A stretch of 32,404 nucleotides of DNA from an uncultured Lachnospiraceae bacterium (GTDB lineage: Bacteria; Bacillota; Clostridia; Lachnospirales; Lachnospiraceae): contig CAMOUD010000010.1 of the NCBI GenBank assembly GCA_946626215.1, forward strand, positions 1 to 32,404, in the 5' to 3' direction. Under the pieces are notes generated by a model. The model saw only the letters and a list, made by a program, of their open reading frames with translations, was not told the DNA's origin and searched no databases. Positions 15,345-22,315 of the stretch are shown here, piece after piece (within the stretch, counting starts at the first letter, position 1; every line of letters begins with the position of its first letter). A program made the position numbers and the translations under genes.

Positions 15345-16241
15345 ATGGTACTGACTTATCAGAAGATACAAAGAAGGGGAGAGCCCTGCATAGAGATCAC
15401 AGGCTGCCAGGGCGATCCCCGGATCCTGGTCCTGCCCGGAGAGCTGGAGGGACTGCCGGTCCGGCGGATCGGCGGCCACGCCTTCGAAGGGCAGGCCTCC
15501 CTCCGGGAGGTGTCCCTGCCGGATACGGTCCGGGACCTTGCCTCCTTTGCCTTCTACAACTGCCGGAGCCTGTACAGGATCCGGCTTTTTGACAGCATTG
15601 AGGATTACCGGGACGGGGTCATTCGCCAGTGCCCGGCCCTGAGGGAGATCGAGGTCACCTTCCGGGAAAAGGACCACTATGAGGTGGTCAGGGACCTGCT
15701 GGCCGACTCTGACCGGATGCTGGGCTTTCTGTTCCACCTGCCGGACGGGGACGTCCGCCTGACCTTCCCGCCCTATTTCGATTCCTATCATGAGGACACC
15801 ATGGCCAGGGCCATCCACCATTCCGTCAACGGGGCCGGACTGGGCTTCCGGGAATGCGTGACCCGCCGGGCCATCGACTATAAGGGCTATGACAGGCAGT
15901 TCCGCTTCGTGGTCTACGATTCCTATGAGGCCGCCGTTTCCATAGCCTTTGACAGGCTCATGTATCCCCGCGGCCTGTCCCCGGTCTATGAGGAGGCCTA
16001 TATCCGCTACCTGACAGAGACGGCGGACCAGGTCCTGTCCCTTCTCATGGAGAAGAAGGATACGGACAGGATCCTCTTTATGGCGGACCGGATGATGATC
16101 CCGAGGGAGGTCCTGCCCGGGGCCCTGCAGGAGGCGGGCCGGAGGGGCCTGGCGGAGGTATCCGCCATCCTTATGGACTACCAGCGAAGACACTTTTCGG
16201 GCCATGCCGGCCAGATGACCTTTTCCCTGGACGATTTCTGA
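15345..16241 (+). CDS. LRR_5 protein, possible adaptor of the VWA-MoxR module
   Basis: The 298-residue protein has no signal peptide. Residues 10-105 show about three degenerate BspA-type repeats (LEGLPVRRIGGHAFEG, LPDTVRDLASFAFYNC, LFDSIEDYRDGVIRQC). Residues 110-298 form a helical domain that ends EVSAILMDYQRRHF. Part of it (ALQEAGRRGLAEVSAILMDY) resembles an ankyrin repeat. The same domain ends the protein encoded at 12034. The gene starts 2 nt after the carboxypeptidase stop and ends 9 nt before the VWA gene, so translation is probably coupled. The position suggests target recognition for the VWA/MoxR pair, but this is inference. Most of the sequence matches no named function. Confidence 0.75.
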   Translation: MVLTYQKIQRRGEPCIEITGCQGDPRILVLPGELEGLPVRRIGGHAFEGQASLREVSLPDTVRDLASFAFYNCRSLYRIRLFDSIEDYRDGVIRQCPALREIEVTFREKDHYEVVRDLLADSDRMLGFLFHLPDGDVRLTFPPYFDSYHEDTMARAIHHSVNGAGLGFRECVTRRAIDYKGYDRQFRFVVYDSYEAAVSIAFDRLMYPRGLSPVYEEAYIRYLTETADQVLSLLMEKKDTDRILFMADRMMIPREVLPGALQEAGRRGLAEVSAILMDYQRRHFSGHAGQMTFSLDDF

Positions 16242-16250
16242 GGAGGTATC

Positions 16251-17636
16251 ATGGAGACCAGAGTCAGACTCGAGGAGACCGGCCGCCGGATCCTGAACGC
16301 CAGCCGGGCCGAGCTATATCTGTCCATGCGCTTCATGGGCCAGGCCCTGGGAAGCCTGGACTATACCATGGACCTGTCCACCACCACCGTGGGGACGGAC
16401 GCGGTCAGCATCCGCTATAATCCCACCTACCTCCTCCAGCTCTATCTGAAGGAGCCCAGGCATCTGAACCGGACCTATCTCCATATCCTCCTGCACTGCC
16501 TCTTCCGCCACATGTTCACTTCGGCCCAGATGAAGGAGAAGGAGCTCTGGGACCTCTGCTGCGACATCGCCGTGGAGGCCCTCATCGACTCCATGGACTA
16601 TCCGGCCATTTCCAGGACCCTGTCTGACTTCCGGGCCGGCTTTTACCGGCAGATGGAGGAGGAGATCGGCGTCCTGACCGCAGAGAAGCTCTACCGCTAT
16701 TACCTGGACCGGAAGCGGGACTATATGCGGGAGGATGTCCTCCAGCGGGAATTCTTCATGGATGACCACAGCTTCTGGCAGCGGATGGAGGATGAGGAGA
16801 ACAAGGATCCCGACAGTCCGGAGGCCCCTCCCTCCCGGGACAGCCAGGACCCGGAGGGCAGGCAGAAGGAGGGGGCTCCCCAGAAGCACCTGAAGAAGGT
16901 CCATCCCAGGGAGGAGGACTGGAAGAAGAACGCGGACCGGGTCCGGGCCGAGCTGGACGTCATCGGCAAGGAGGCCTCCCGGGAATCGGGAGAGCTGGAG
17001 CGGATCCTCAAGCTGACAGCCAGGAAAAGGACCTCCTATAAGGAGTTCCTGAGGCGCTTTGCCGTGATCCGGGAGGAGACCAGCGTAGACCCCGACTCCT
17101 TTGACTACGGCTTTTATAACTACGGCATGGAGGTCTACGGCAACATGCCCCTGATCGAGGAGAACGAGTACCGGGAGGCCAGGAGGATCGAGGACCTGGT
17201 CATTGCCATCGATACCTCCGCCTCCTGCCAGGAGACCCTGGTCCAGCGCTTTCTTAATGAGACCGCCGGCCTTCTCCAGAGCCAGGAGACCTTCTTCCAC
17301 CGGGTCAACATCCACATCCTGGAATGTGACGAGAGGGTCCATGCAGACGTCCTGATCCGGGACGTGAAGGACATGGAACGCTATACGGACAGCTTTACGG
17401 TCAGCGGAGGCTTCGGGACCGACTTCCGTCCGGTCTTTGCCTACGTGGAAAGGCTGCAGAAGGCGGGCCAGCTGAAGGGGCTCCGGGGCCTCATGTACTT
17501 TACGGACGGCTTCGGGACCTATCCCGAAAAGCCCACCCCCTATGACACAGCCTTTGTCTTCTGGGACGGGGAGGAGAACGGAGCGGACCAGGTGCCCGGC
17601 TGGGCCATGAAGCTGTTCCTGGATGATACGAATTAA
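16251..17636 (+). CDS. VWA-like domain protein with DUF2201-type N-terminus
   Basis: The 461-residue protein has an N-terminal domain like the DUF2201 metallopeptidase-like module, with HILLHCLFRH. H78 and H82 are spaced as in HExxH, but the catalytic Glu is Ile, so it is probably inactive. A charged, probably flexible linker spans about 180-240. The C-terminal von Willebrand A domain has a complete MIDAS: DTSAS (D321), a Thr in GGFGTDF and D419 in YFTDGFG. AGGAGG precedes the start. VWA proteins of this kind act with MoxR AAA+ ATPases, and the next gene is one. Confidence 0.88.
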   Translation: METRVRLEETGRRILNASRAELYLSMRFMGQALGSLDYTMDLSTTTVGTDAVSIRYNPTYLLQLYLKEPRHLNRTYLHILLHCLFRHMFTSAQMKEKELWDLCCDIAVEALIDSMDYPAISRTLSDFRAGFYRQMEEEIGVLTAEKLYRYYLDRKRDYMREDVLQREFFMDDHSFWQRMEDEENKDPDSPEAPPSRDSQDPEGRQKEGAPQKHLKKVHPREEDWKKNADRVRAELDVIGKEASRESGELERILKLTARKRTSYKEFLRRFAVIREETSVDPDSFDYGFYNYGMEVYGNMPLIEENEYREARRIEDLVIAIDTSASCQETLVQRFLNETAGLLQSQETFFHRVNIHILECDERVHADVLIRDVKDMERYTDSFTVSGGFGTDFRPVFAYVERLQKAGQLKGLRGLMYFTDGFGTYPEKPTPYDTAFVFWDGEENGADQVPGWAMKLFLDDTN

Positions 17637-17658
17637 AGAAGCGAAGAGAAGAGGACCT

Positions 17659-19179
17659 ATGAATATCAAGGAAGCCAAGCAGGAAATCATCAATACCGTC
17701 CGCGCCTATCTGAAAAAGGATGATCTGGGCGCCTATGAGATCCCCGTGGAGCGCCAGCGTCCCATCCTCCTGATGGGCCCTCCCGGCATCGGCAAGACCC
17801 AGATCATGGAGCAGGCGGCGCAGGAATGCGGGATCAACCTGGTCTCCTATACCATTACCCACCATACAAGGCAGTCCGCCATCGGCCTTCCCTTCATCTC
17901 CAAAAAGACCTATGGAGACAGGGAGTATTCCGTCACGGAATATACCATGAGCGAGATCATCGCCTCTGTCTACGACCGGATCGAGGCTTCGGGCATTTCC
18001 GAGGGGATCCTCTTCCTGGATGAGATCAACTGCGTCTCCGAGACCCTGGCCCCCACCATGCTGCAGTTCCTCCAGTACAAGACCTTCGGCCCCCATAAGG
18101 TGCCGGACGGCTTCCTGATCGTCACGGCGGGCAATCCGCCCCAGTACAACCGGTCCGTCCGGGACTTTGACATCGTGACCCTGGACCGGATGAAGCGGAT
18201 CCAGGTGGAGGAGGACTACGAGGCCTGGAAGGAGTACGCCTACAGGATCGGGATCCACGGATCCGTCATGGCCTATCTGGAGATCCGCCGGGACCATTTC
18301 TATTCCATCCGGACCGAGATCGACGACCGCTACTTTGTCACGGCCAGAGGCTGGGAGGACCTTTCCAGGATCCTCTATGTCTATGAGGAAATGGGCATGC
18401 CCGTCATGGAGAACCTGGTCCGCCAGTATCTTCAGGATCCGGAGATCGCCCAGTCCTTCGCCGCCTACTATGACCTCTACAACAAGTACCGCCATGTCTA
18501 TAAGGTGCCGGAGATCCTTTCCGGCCAGGAGACGGCGGGCCCCGCTGCCCTCCGCAGCGCTCCCTTTGATGAAAAGCTCAGCCTCCTGGGCCTGCTGATC
18601 GAGAGCCTGAACCGGGAGTTCCAGACCTACGCCTTTGACCTCCAGGTCCAGAAGCGTCTTTTCGGAGAGCTTTCGGCCCTCAGGGAGGCCCTCCATGAGG
18701 GAGGCCGGGCCAGGGAGATCCTGGCGGCCAGGATGGAAGAGATCCGGTCCGACCTGGACAGAAAAAAGGCGGCGGCCCTGGTCAGCCGGGAAGAGGAAAG
18801 AATGATCCGTACCCTCCTGGTCCTTCTGGGAGACAGGATCAGGACCCTGACCCTGGAGCCTGCGGGAACGCCCGCGGGAGACTTCTCCCTGATCAGGACC
18901 TGGTTCGCCGGCAGGGAGGAGGAGAGGAAGGAAAGGATCCGGGAGACCGGGGACCATCTGACCCACGCCTTTTCCTATCTGGCGGCCACCTTCGGGGAGG
19001 GCCAGGAGATGGTCATCTTCCTGTCGGAGCTGGCGGGCGGCTGCTACAGCCTCCAGTTCGTTTCAGAATGCGGAAATGAGGCCTATTACAGATACAACAA
19101 GCTCCTGCTCCTTCGGGACCAGCGGGAGGAGCTCCGGGAGGAGGTCCTTTCTCTGCTGGACCTGGAAGCGGAGGAATAA
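17659..19179 (+). CDS. MoxR-family AAA+ ATPase
   Basis: The 506-residue protein has Walker A GPPGIGKT (K46), Walker B ILFLDEIN (D121-E122), sensor 1 VTAGNPP and a MoxR-type insertion, followed by an unusually long C-terminal helical region (about 270-506) rich in Arg, Glu and Leu. MoxR proteins are chaperone-like ATPases that remodel partners with VWA proteins. The start at 17659 has GAGG 4 nt upstream. An in-frame ATG at 17623 would overlap the VWA gene. The gene sits 22 nt after the VWA gene and 18 nt before maf. The extra C-terminal half distinguishes it from the roughly 300-350-residue classic MoxR proteins and is more like RavA in size. Confidence 0.92.
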   Translation: MNIKEAKQEIINTVRAYLKKDDLGAYEIPVERQRPILLMGPPGIGKTQIMEQAAQECGINLVSYTITHHTRQSAIGLPFISKKTYGDREYSVTEYTMSEIIASVYDRIEASGISEGILFLDEINCVSETLAPTMLQFLQYKTFGPHKVPDGFLIVTAGNPPQYNRSVRDFDIVTLDRMKRIQVEEDYEAWKEYAYRIGIHGSVMAYLEIRRDHFYSIRTEIDDRYFVTARGWEDLSRILYVYEEMGMPVMENLVRQYLQDPEIAQSFAAYYDLYNKYRHVYKVPEILSGQETAGPAALRSAPFDEKLSLLGLLIESLNREFQTYAFDLQVQKRLFGELSALREALHEGGRAREILAARMEEIRSDLDRKKAAALVSREEERMIRTLLVLLGDRIRTLTLEPAGTPAGDFSLIRTWFAGREEERKERIRETGDHLTHAFSYLAATFGEGQEMVIFLSELAGGCYSLQFVSECGNEAYYRYNKLLLLRDQREELREEVLSLLDLEAEE

Positions 19180-19197
19180 AGAGAAAGAAGAATCACA

Positions 19198-19791
19198 ATG
19201 ACGGAATACATACTGGCGTCCCAGTCTCCCCGCAGAAGAGAGCTGCTGGCCCTCCTGGACATCCCCTTTGAGATCATTCCCGCCCGGGGCGAGGAGGATA
19301 TGAGCGAAAAAGATCCGGCCTCCATGGTGGAGCACCTTTCCGCCGGCAAGGCAAGGGAGGTGGCGGACAGGATCGGTCCCTCCAGAAAGGGCCGGGACCT
19401 TGTGATCATCGGATCCGATACGGTGGTGGCCATTGACGGGCAGATCCTGGGCAAGCCTGTGGGCTACGCCGACGCGGCGGCCATGATCGAGAGCCTCCAG
19501 GGCAGGACCCATCATGTCTATACGGGATGCTGCCTGATCCATCTGACCCCGGAGGGGGAAAGACAGGAGCGCTGCTTCCATGTCTGCACGGAGGTCCATG
19601 TCTGTTCCATGTCCGAAGAGGAGATCCGAGCCTACTGCCAGACGAAGGAGCCCTATGACAAGGCAGGCGCCTACGGGATCCAGGGCCGGTTCGGGGTCTA
19701 TATCGAGGGAATCTCCGGAGACTACAACAACGTGGTGGGCCTTCCCACATCAAGGCTCTATCATGAAATGAAAGAAATGGGAGTGATTTAA
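19198..19791 (+). CDS. maf: Maf family nucleotide pyrophosphatase
   Basis: The 197-residue protein starts ILASQSPRRRELL, the Maf signature. It also has IIGSDTVV, a KPVGYADA segment and YDKAGAYGIQGRF, all conserved in Maf/YhdE enzymes, which hydrolyse dTTP, UTP or modified nucleotides to the monophosphates and have been linked to septum control. It is last in the operon with dacF and the MoxR module. Maf genes often lie near cell-shape and division genes, so the dacF association is natural. GAGAAAGAAG is the ribosome site. Confidence 0.93.
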   Translation: MTEYILASQSPRRRELLALLDIPFEIIPARGEEDMSEKDPASMVEHLSAGKAREVADRIGPSRKGRDLVIIGSDTVVAIDGQILGKPVGYADAAAMIESLQGRTHHVYTGCCLIHLTPEGERQERCFHVCTEVHVCSMSEEEIRAYCQTKEPYDKAGAYGIQGRFGVYIEGISGDYNNVVGLPTSRLYHEMKEMGVI

Positions 19792-19823
19792 AGGAGGCCG
19801 TCCGGGTGGGCGGCCTCCTCTTG
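19792..19823 (+). terminator. Terminator after maf
   Basis: AGGAGGCCG (19792-19800) pairs with CGGCCTCCT (19811-19819), followed by TCTTG. The T tail is short. Confidence 0.65.
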
Positions 19824-19833
19824 TACTGGATGT

Positions 19834-20028
19834 TTACTGGATGTTCCAGGTGATGGTTATGTCGTCAGGACCTATGTCGATCCTTCTGATCAGCGTATGG
19901 ATGACGAGACTGCCCCAGCGATATATCCTTCGCTGATCAGGTTGTACCATGATCCGGCTCCGCTTCGGCACAGTCATCCCCGGAGCTTTTGCTGACAGCA
20001 GTTCCGGATCGAATTCCGCATTATCCAT
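19834..20028 (-). pseudogene. Possible scrap of a serine recombinase C-terminus
   Basis: A 64-residue frame reads AEFDPELL near its start and ends VIHTLIRRIDIGPDDITITWNI. Both pieces resemble the last part of large serine recombinases, where ELL-x-LI-x-RI-x-V precedes a short beta strand, but the spacing between them is wrong. The start codon has only an adjacent AAAGGG as ribosome site. No catalytic resolvase domain is nearby. I read it as a decayed fragment, with low certainty; an unrelated short protein is also possible. Confidence 0.3.
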
Positions 20029-20089
20029 CCCTTTCTGGAGGATCCTGAAGGCGGTAAATGATGTTGAATTCTACCACGCTTCTTTCACG

Positions 20090-20123
20090 AAAAAGCCACC
20101 ATCTCCGAGAAAGTGGTGGCTTT
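20090..20123 (-). terminator. Terminator of the two-gene minus-strand small-protein unit
   Basis: On the minus strand AAAGCCACCA pairs with TGGTGGCTTT (plus coordinates 20114-20123 and 20092-20101) and is followed by five T. It lies 25 nt after the 42-aa gene. Confidence 0.8.
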
Positions 20124-20148
20124 ATGAATTATATATCCTCAGAATTTC

Positions 20149-20277
20149 TTAAATCTCTTCATCCGTCGGAAGAGGGTAGTTTTCATCCTCTTCAGATTTC
20201 TCAACCGGTATTGCGATAATTCTTTCACCGCACCTTTCATCCCAGGCCCTGGTGCCTTCTTCATCAAGCATGATCAT
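20149..20277 (-). CDS. Small acidic protein, 42 aa, unknown
   Basis: The start follows GGAGGTGGTGAC, a near-ideal ribosome site. The product, beginning MIMLDEEGTRAWDER and ending PLPTDEEI, is strongly acidic, with one cysteine and no membrane segment. It is second in a minus-strand unit with the 58-aa gene (55-nt gap) and is followed by a good terminator. Composition and AT-richer DNA differ from the flanking genes. The family is unknown; small phage or plasmid accessory proteins look like this. Confidence 0.5.
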   Translation of the reverse strand: MIMLDEEGTRAWDERCGERIIAIPVEKSEEDENYPLPTDEEI

Positions 20278-20332
20278 GTCACCACCTCCGCGAATACTCT
20301 CTTTCCTTTCCCAATTAAAAAGCCGCCGACTC

Positions 20333-20509
20333 TTACGAGGTGGTTTTAATAAATGGGTTTTTCTTTTCACTACGTGGAATGCTTGCTAATTCAAAGCTCT
20401 TCCTTGCGCGTTCCGGGGCCTTCTCTGTCAGTTCCCACTTCCCGTCTTTTCCTTTGCGGTACCATTCCGGATTAGTCATCCAGTAGAACGGTTCTTTATC
20501 GCCAGACAT
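20333..20509 (-). CDS. Small protein, 58 aa, Trp/Tyr-rich start, unknown
   Basis: AAGGGGGTGATGAA directly before the ATG is a strong ribosome site. The product begins MSGDKEPFYWMTNPEWYRK, continues GKWELTEKAPERARKSFEL and ends in a basic tail. It has no cysteine or membrane segment. The aromatic EWYR and APERARKSFE blocks look constrained rather than random. A perfect TATAAT box lies 27 nt upstream and the 42-aa gene follows. I do not recognise a family. It is probably a real gene below usual length cut-offs. Confidence 0.55.
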   Translation of the reverse strand: MSGDKEPFYWMTNPEWYRKGKDGKWELTEKAPERARKSFELASIPRSEKKNPFIKTTS

Positions 20510-20535
20510 TTCATCACCCCCTTTTCTTATTAATT

Positions 20536-20541
20536 ATTATA
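20536..20541 (-). promoter_or_regulatory. -10 box for the 58-aa/42-aa unit
   Basis: A consensus TATAAT on the minus strand sits in a very AT-rich stretch, 27 nt before the 58-aa start. The hexamer 17 nt further up (TGGAAG) is a poor -35. Confidence 0.45.
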
Positions 20542-20911
20542 TTACATTTCTTTATAAACTTCCATGTATCAAGTCTGGTCTCTGACGGGCTTGTGAAAGA
20601 AGAGAGTGCTTCTTTCCTGTCTCAGGAAGTCTTCCATACTCAGCCCCTGAATGCCCTGCGGCTTTTTGTGGCAGCTGGATTCACTATTTTTGCGGATCCG
20701 GGCATTTTTCTTGTTTTCTGCGAACACACAGGGTTTCTTTTTTTATTTGATCAAGAGTGCTATCATCAATTCAGGAATTTGGAAAAAAGAGGAATCGATT
20801 CGGACTATGAACTCCTGCATTGATCCTGATTGATACGGATAAATTCTGCGCAGAGACCTAACGGCCGGACGGTCAGAAAAAGATCGCTTTTGAAAGGAGA
20901 CTCTGGATACC
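20542..20911. other. AT-richer intergenic DNA with no convincing gene
   Basis: Apart from the -10 region, the stretch is T-rich on the plus strand. It contains a GTG-initiated frame (20593-20823) without a ribosome site, which I do not accept, and a TTGATCAA palindrome near 20747-20754. No hairpin terminator or known RNA is seen. Confidence 0.4.
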
Positions 20912-21067
20912 ATGAGAAAAGATACAGATGATTATAAAAACATTGTTCTGCCGGACTATCCGGACATCGTTCCTAAGCATCCTGGGTGGACAGAGGAGGA
21001 TTACGAAAGATTTATTGCTGAGGAACAAAAAAAGGTCGAAGATATGACGGAATGGCCTGAGATTTAA
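20912..21067 (+). CDS. Small acidic protein, 51 aa, unknown
   Basis: The start is preceded by GAAAGGAG at a slightly long spacing (about 13 nt). The product reads MRKDTDDYKNIVLPDYPDIV and then PGWTEEDYERFIAEEQKK, is acidic and helical at its end, and has no cysteine. Its DYPDIVPKHPGWTEEDYERF segment looks like a conserved core, but I know no family. It is opposite in direction to the other two short genes of the island and lies 54 nt before the histidinol-phosphatase gene, which has its own ribosome site. Confidence 0.45.
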   Translation: MRKDTDDYKNIVLPDYPDIVPKHPGWTEEDYERFIAEEQKKVEDMTEWPEI

Positions 21068-21121
21068 GCCAACGCCTCATAAGAGTTAGTGGCTTTTCGT
21101 GAGAGAAGGAGACGGGAAGGA

Positions 21122-21913
21122 ATGCTGGCCAGCTATCACAACCATACATGGCGCTGCCATCACGCCGACGGGACGGAGCGCGAATATGTCGAGGCGGCCA
21201 TCCGGGCCGGTTATACGATCTTCGGTTTTTCGGACCATACGCCCCAGGTCTATCCGGACGGCTTTGTCTGCATGTCCAAGATGGAGCCGGAGGCCCTGGA
21301 GGGCTACGTGGATACGGTCCAGTCCCTGAAGAAGGAATACGCCTCCGACATCGAGATCCATCTGGGCCTGGAGGTCGAATATCTTTATACCCTCTGGGAG
21401 CCCCTCCTGCGGCTCCTGGAGCCCTATCCCATCGAATATCTCATCCTGGGCCAGCACTATCTGGGGAACGGCGTCCGCGAGCCCTACTGCGGGGCCAGGA
21501 CGGGGAGCCCGGAGCGGCTCCGCCTCTACTGCCGCCAGACCCGGGAGGCCCTGGAGACCGGCCGCTTCCTCTACTTTGCCCATCCGGACCTTCTGAACTA
21601 CACGGGACCGGAGGAGGTCTACATCGAGGAGATGACGGCCCTCTGCCGCTTCTGCCGGGAGAAGGGGATCCCCCTGGAGATAAACCTGCTGGGCCTTCGG
21701 ACAGACCGGAATTATCCCAATCCCCTGTTCTGGAGGATCGCGGGCAGAGAGGGGAACCAGGTCATCTACGGGGCCGACGCCCACCATGTCCCCCACGTCT
21801 GCACTCCGTCCCTGATCCGGAAAGCGGATGCCTTCCGGGCGGCCTGCGGGATTCCGGATGACAGGCTCCTGGACGTACTGGACCTTGGGAAACAGGACAG
21901 GATCAGACTCTGA
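21122..21913 (+). CDS. hisK: Histidinol-phosphatase, PHP family (HisK type)
   Basis: The 263-residue PHP-fold metal phosphatase has SYHNHTWRCHH at the N-terminus, GFSDHTP near residue 38, the GLEVEY glutamate, GQHYL, FAHPDLL and the final GADAHH. Together these supply the trinuclear metal site. It hydrolyses L-histidinol phosphate in histidine synthesis. The start at 21122 is set by AAGGAGACGGGAAGG just upstream and by the proximity of the HNH motif to the N-terminus. No other his gene is in the window, so its specificity within the PHP phosphatases is an assumption from similarity. Confidence 0.85.
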   Translation: MLASYHNHTWRCHHADGTEREYVEAAIRAGYTIFGFSDHTPQVYPDGFVCMSKMEPEALEGYVDTVQSLKKEYASDIEIHLGLEVEYLYTLWEPLLRLLEPYPIEYLILGQHYLGNGVREPYCGARTGSPERLRLYCRQTREALETGRFLYFAHPDLLNYTGPEEVYIEEMTALCRFCREKGIPLEINLLGLRTDRNYPNPLFWRIAGREGNQVIYGADAHHVPHVCTPSLIRKADAFRAACGIPDDRLLDVLDLGKQDRIRL

Positions 21914-22018
21914 AGAAGAGGCTGTCTCTCGCTGCAGATCAGGAAGGGTATCATCCATCCGTCATTACGTTTCGTGGAAAGCGTAAAAAAGCAGTATCAT
22001 AAAAAAATAAACGGTGGG

Positions 22019-22042
22019 ATTCTATACAAAAATGTGTAGAAT
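22019..22042. promoter_or_regulatory. Inverted repeat, possible operator ahead of the candidate sRNA
   Basis: ATTCTATACA (22019-22028) and TGTGTAGAAT (22033-22042) form an inverted repeat with one mismatched position around AAAA, ending 7 nt before the sRNA stem. It may be an operator overlapping the promoter. A -10-like TAATGAT follows at 22042-22048. Confidence 0.4.
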
Positions 22043-22048
22043 AATGAT

Positions 22049-22141
22049 AAGAGTTCTGAAGTAGAGGAATGTGTCGTCTGCACACCCTTTGGGTCAAAAG
22101 AGATGCGGGAAGGGGCACACCCGCCAGAGCTCTTGTTTTTT
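22049..22141 (+). ncRNA. Candidate structured small RNA with terminator-type closing stem
   Basis: AAGAGTTCTG (22049-22058) pairs with CAGAGCTCTT (22125-22134) over 10 bp (one G-U) and is followed by G and six T. Inside are short hairpins: GTGT/ACAC (22071-22085), ACCC-TTT-GGGT (22084-22094) and GCGGG/CCCGC (22105-22124). The first two overlap slightly and may alternate. GCACACCC occurs twice (22080-22087 and 22115-22122). No open frame fits. It does not match 6S, SRP, tmRNA or a riboswitch I know. It could also be an elaborate terminator for the upstream gene. Confidence 0.5.
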
Positions 22142-22154
22142 AGGAGAATGGCAG

Positions 22155-22186
22155 ACCACCCATCCCTGCGGATCGGGTGGTTTTTT
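22155..22186 (+). terminator. Second terminator in the hisK-fba gap
   Basis: ACCACCC (22155-22161) pairs with GGGTGGT (22175-22181), with an inner ATCC/GGAT stem, followed by six T. Confidence 0.85.
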
Positions 22187-22198
22187 CTTTACAGAATG

Positions 22199-22245
22199 AA
22201 AGAAGGGCAGGACAGCCGCTTGTGACTGTCCTGCCCTTCTTTTTC
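22199..22245. terminator. Bidirectional terminator before the aldolase gene end
   Basis: AAAGAAGGGCAGGACAG (22199-22215) pairs perfectly over 17 bp with its complement at 22226-22242, with TTTTTCTC on the plus side. On the minus side it lies about 70 nt past the aldolase stop. Confidence 0.85.
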
Positions 22246-22315
22246 TCAGACTCTTTCAGTTTCAGTATCTCAGGCTTTTCTGTATGGTCTTTCTGACCGG
22301 TTCCTTTCCCCTTTT

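Noticed and set aside
16314-18966. Long minus-strand frames opposite the VWA and MoxR genes
   Set aside because: Same reason: antisense to motif-rich genes, no start signals, repetitive Leu/Gly/Val/Asp composition.
20593-20823. A 76-codon GTG-initiated frame in the AT-richer island
   Set aside because: There is no ribosome site, and the Phe/Leu content follows from T-rich DNA.
22049-22141. 6S RNA, SRP RNA or tmRNA
   Set aside because: Too short for 6S or tmRNA, and the SRP apical motif (GGAAGGAAGCAG type) is absent.
22147-22224. A 25-codon frame starting MADHPSLRIGWFF after AGGAGA
   Set aside because: The ATG is almost touching the AGGAG, and the frame reads through two terminator stems; better explained as terminator DNA.
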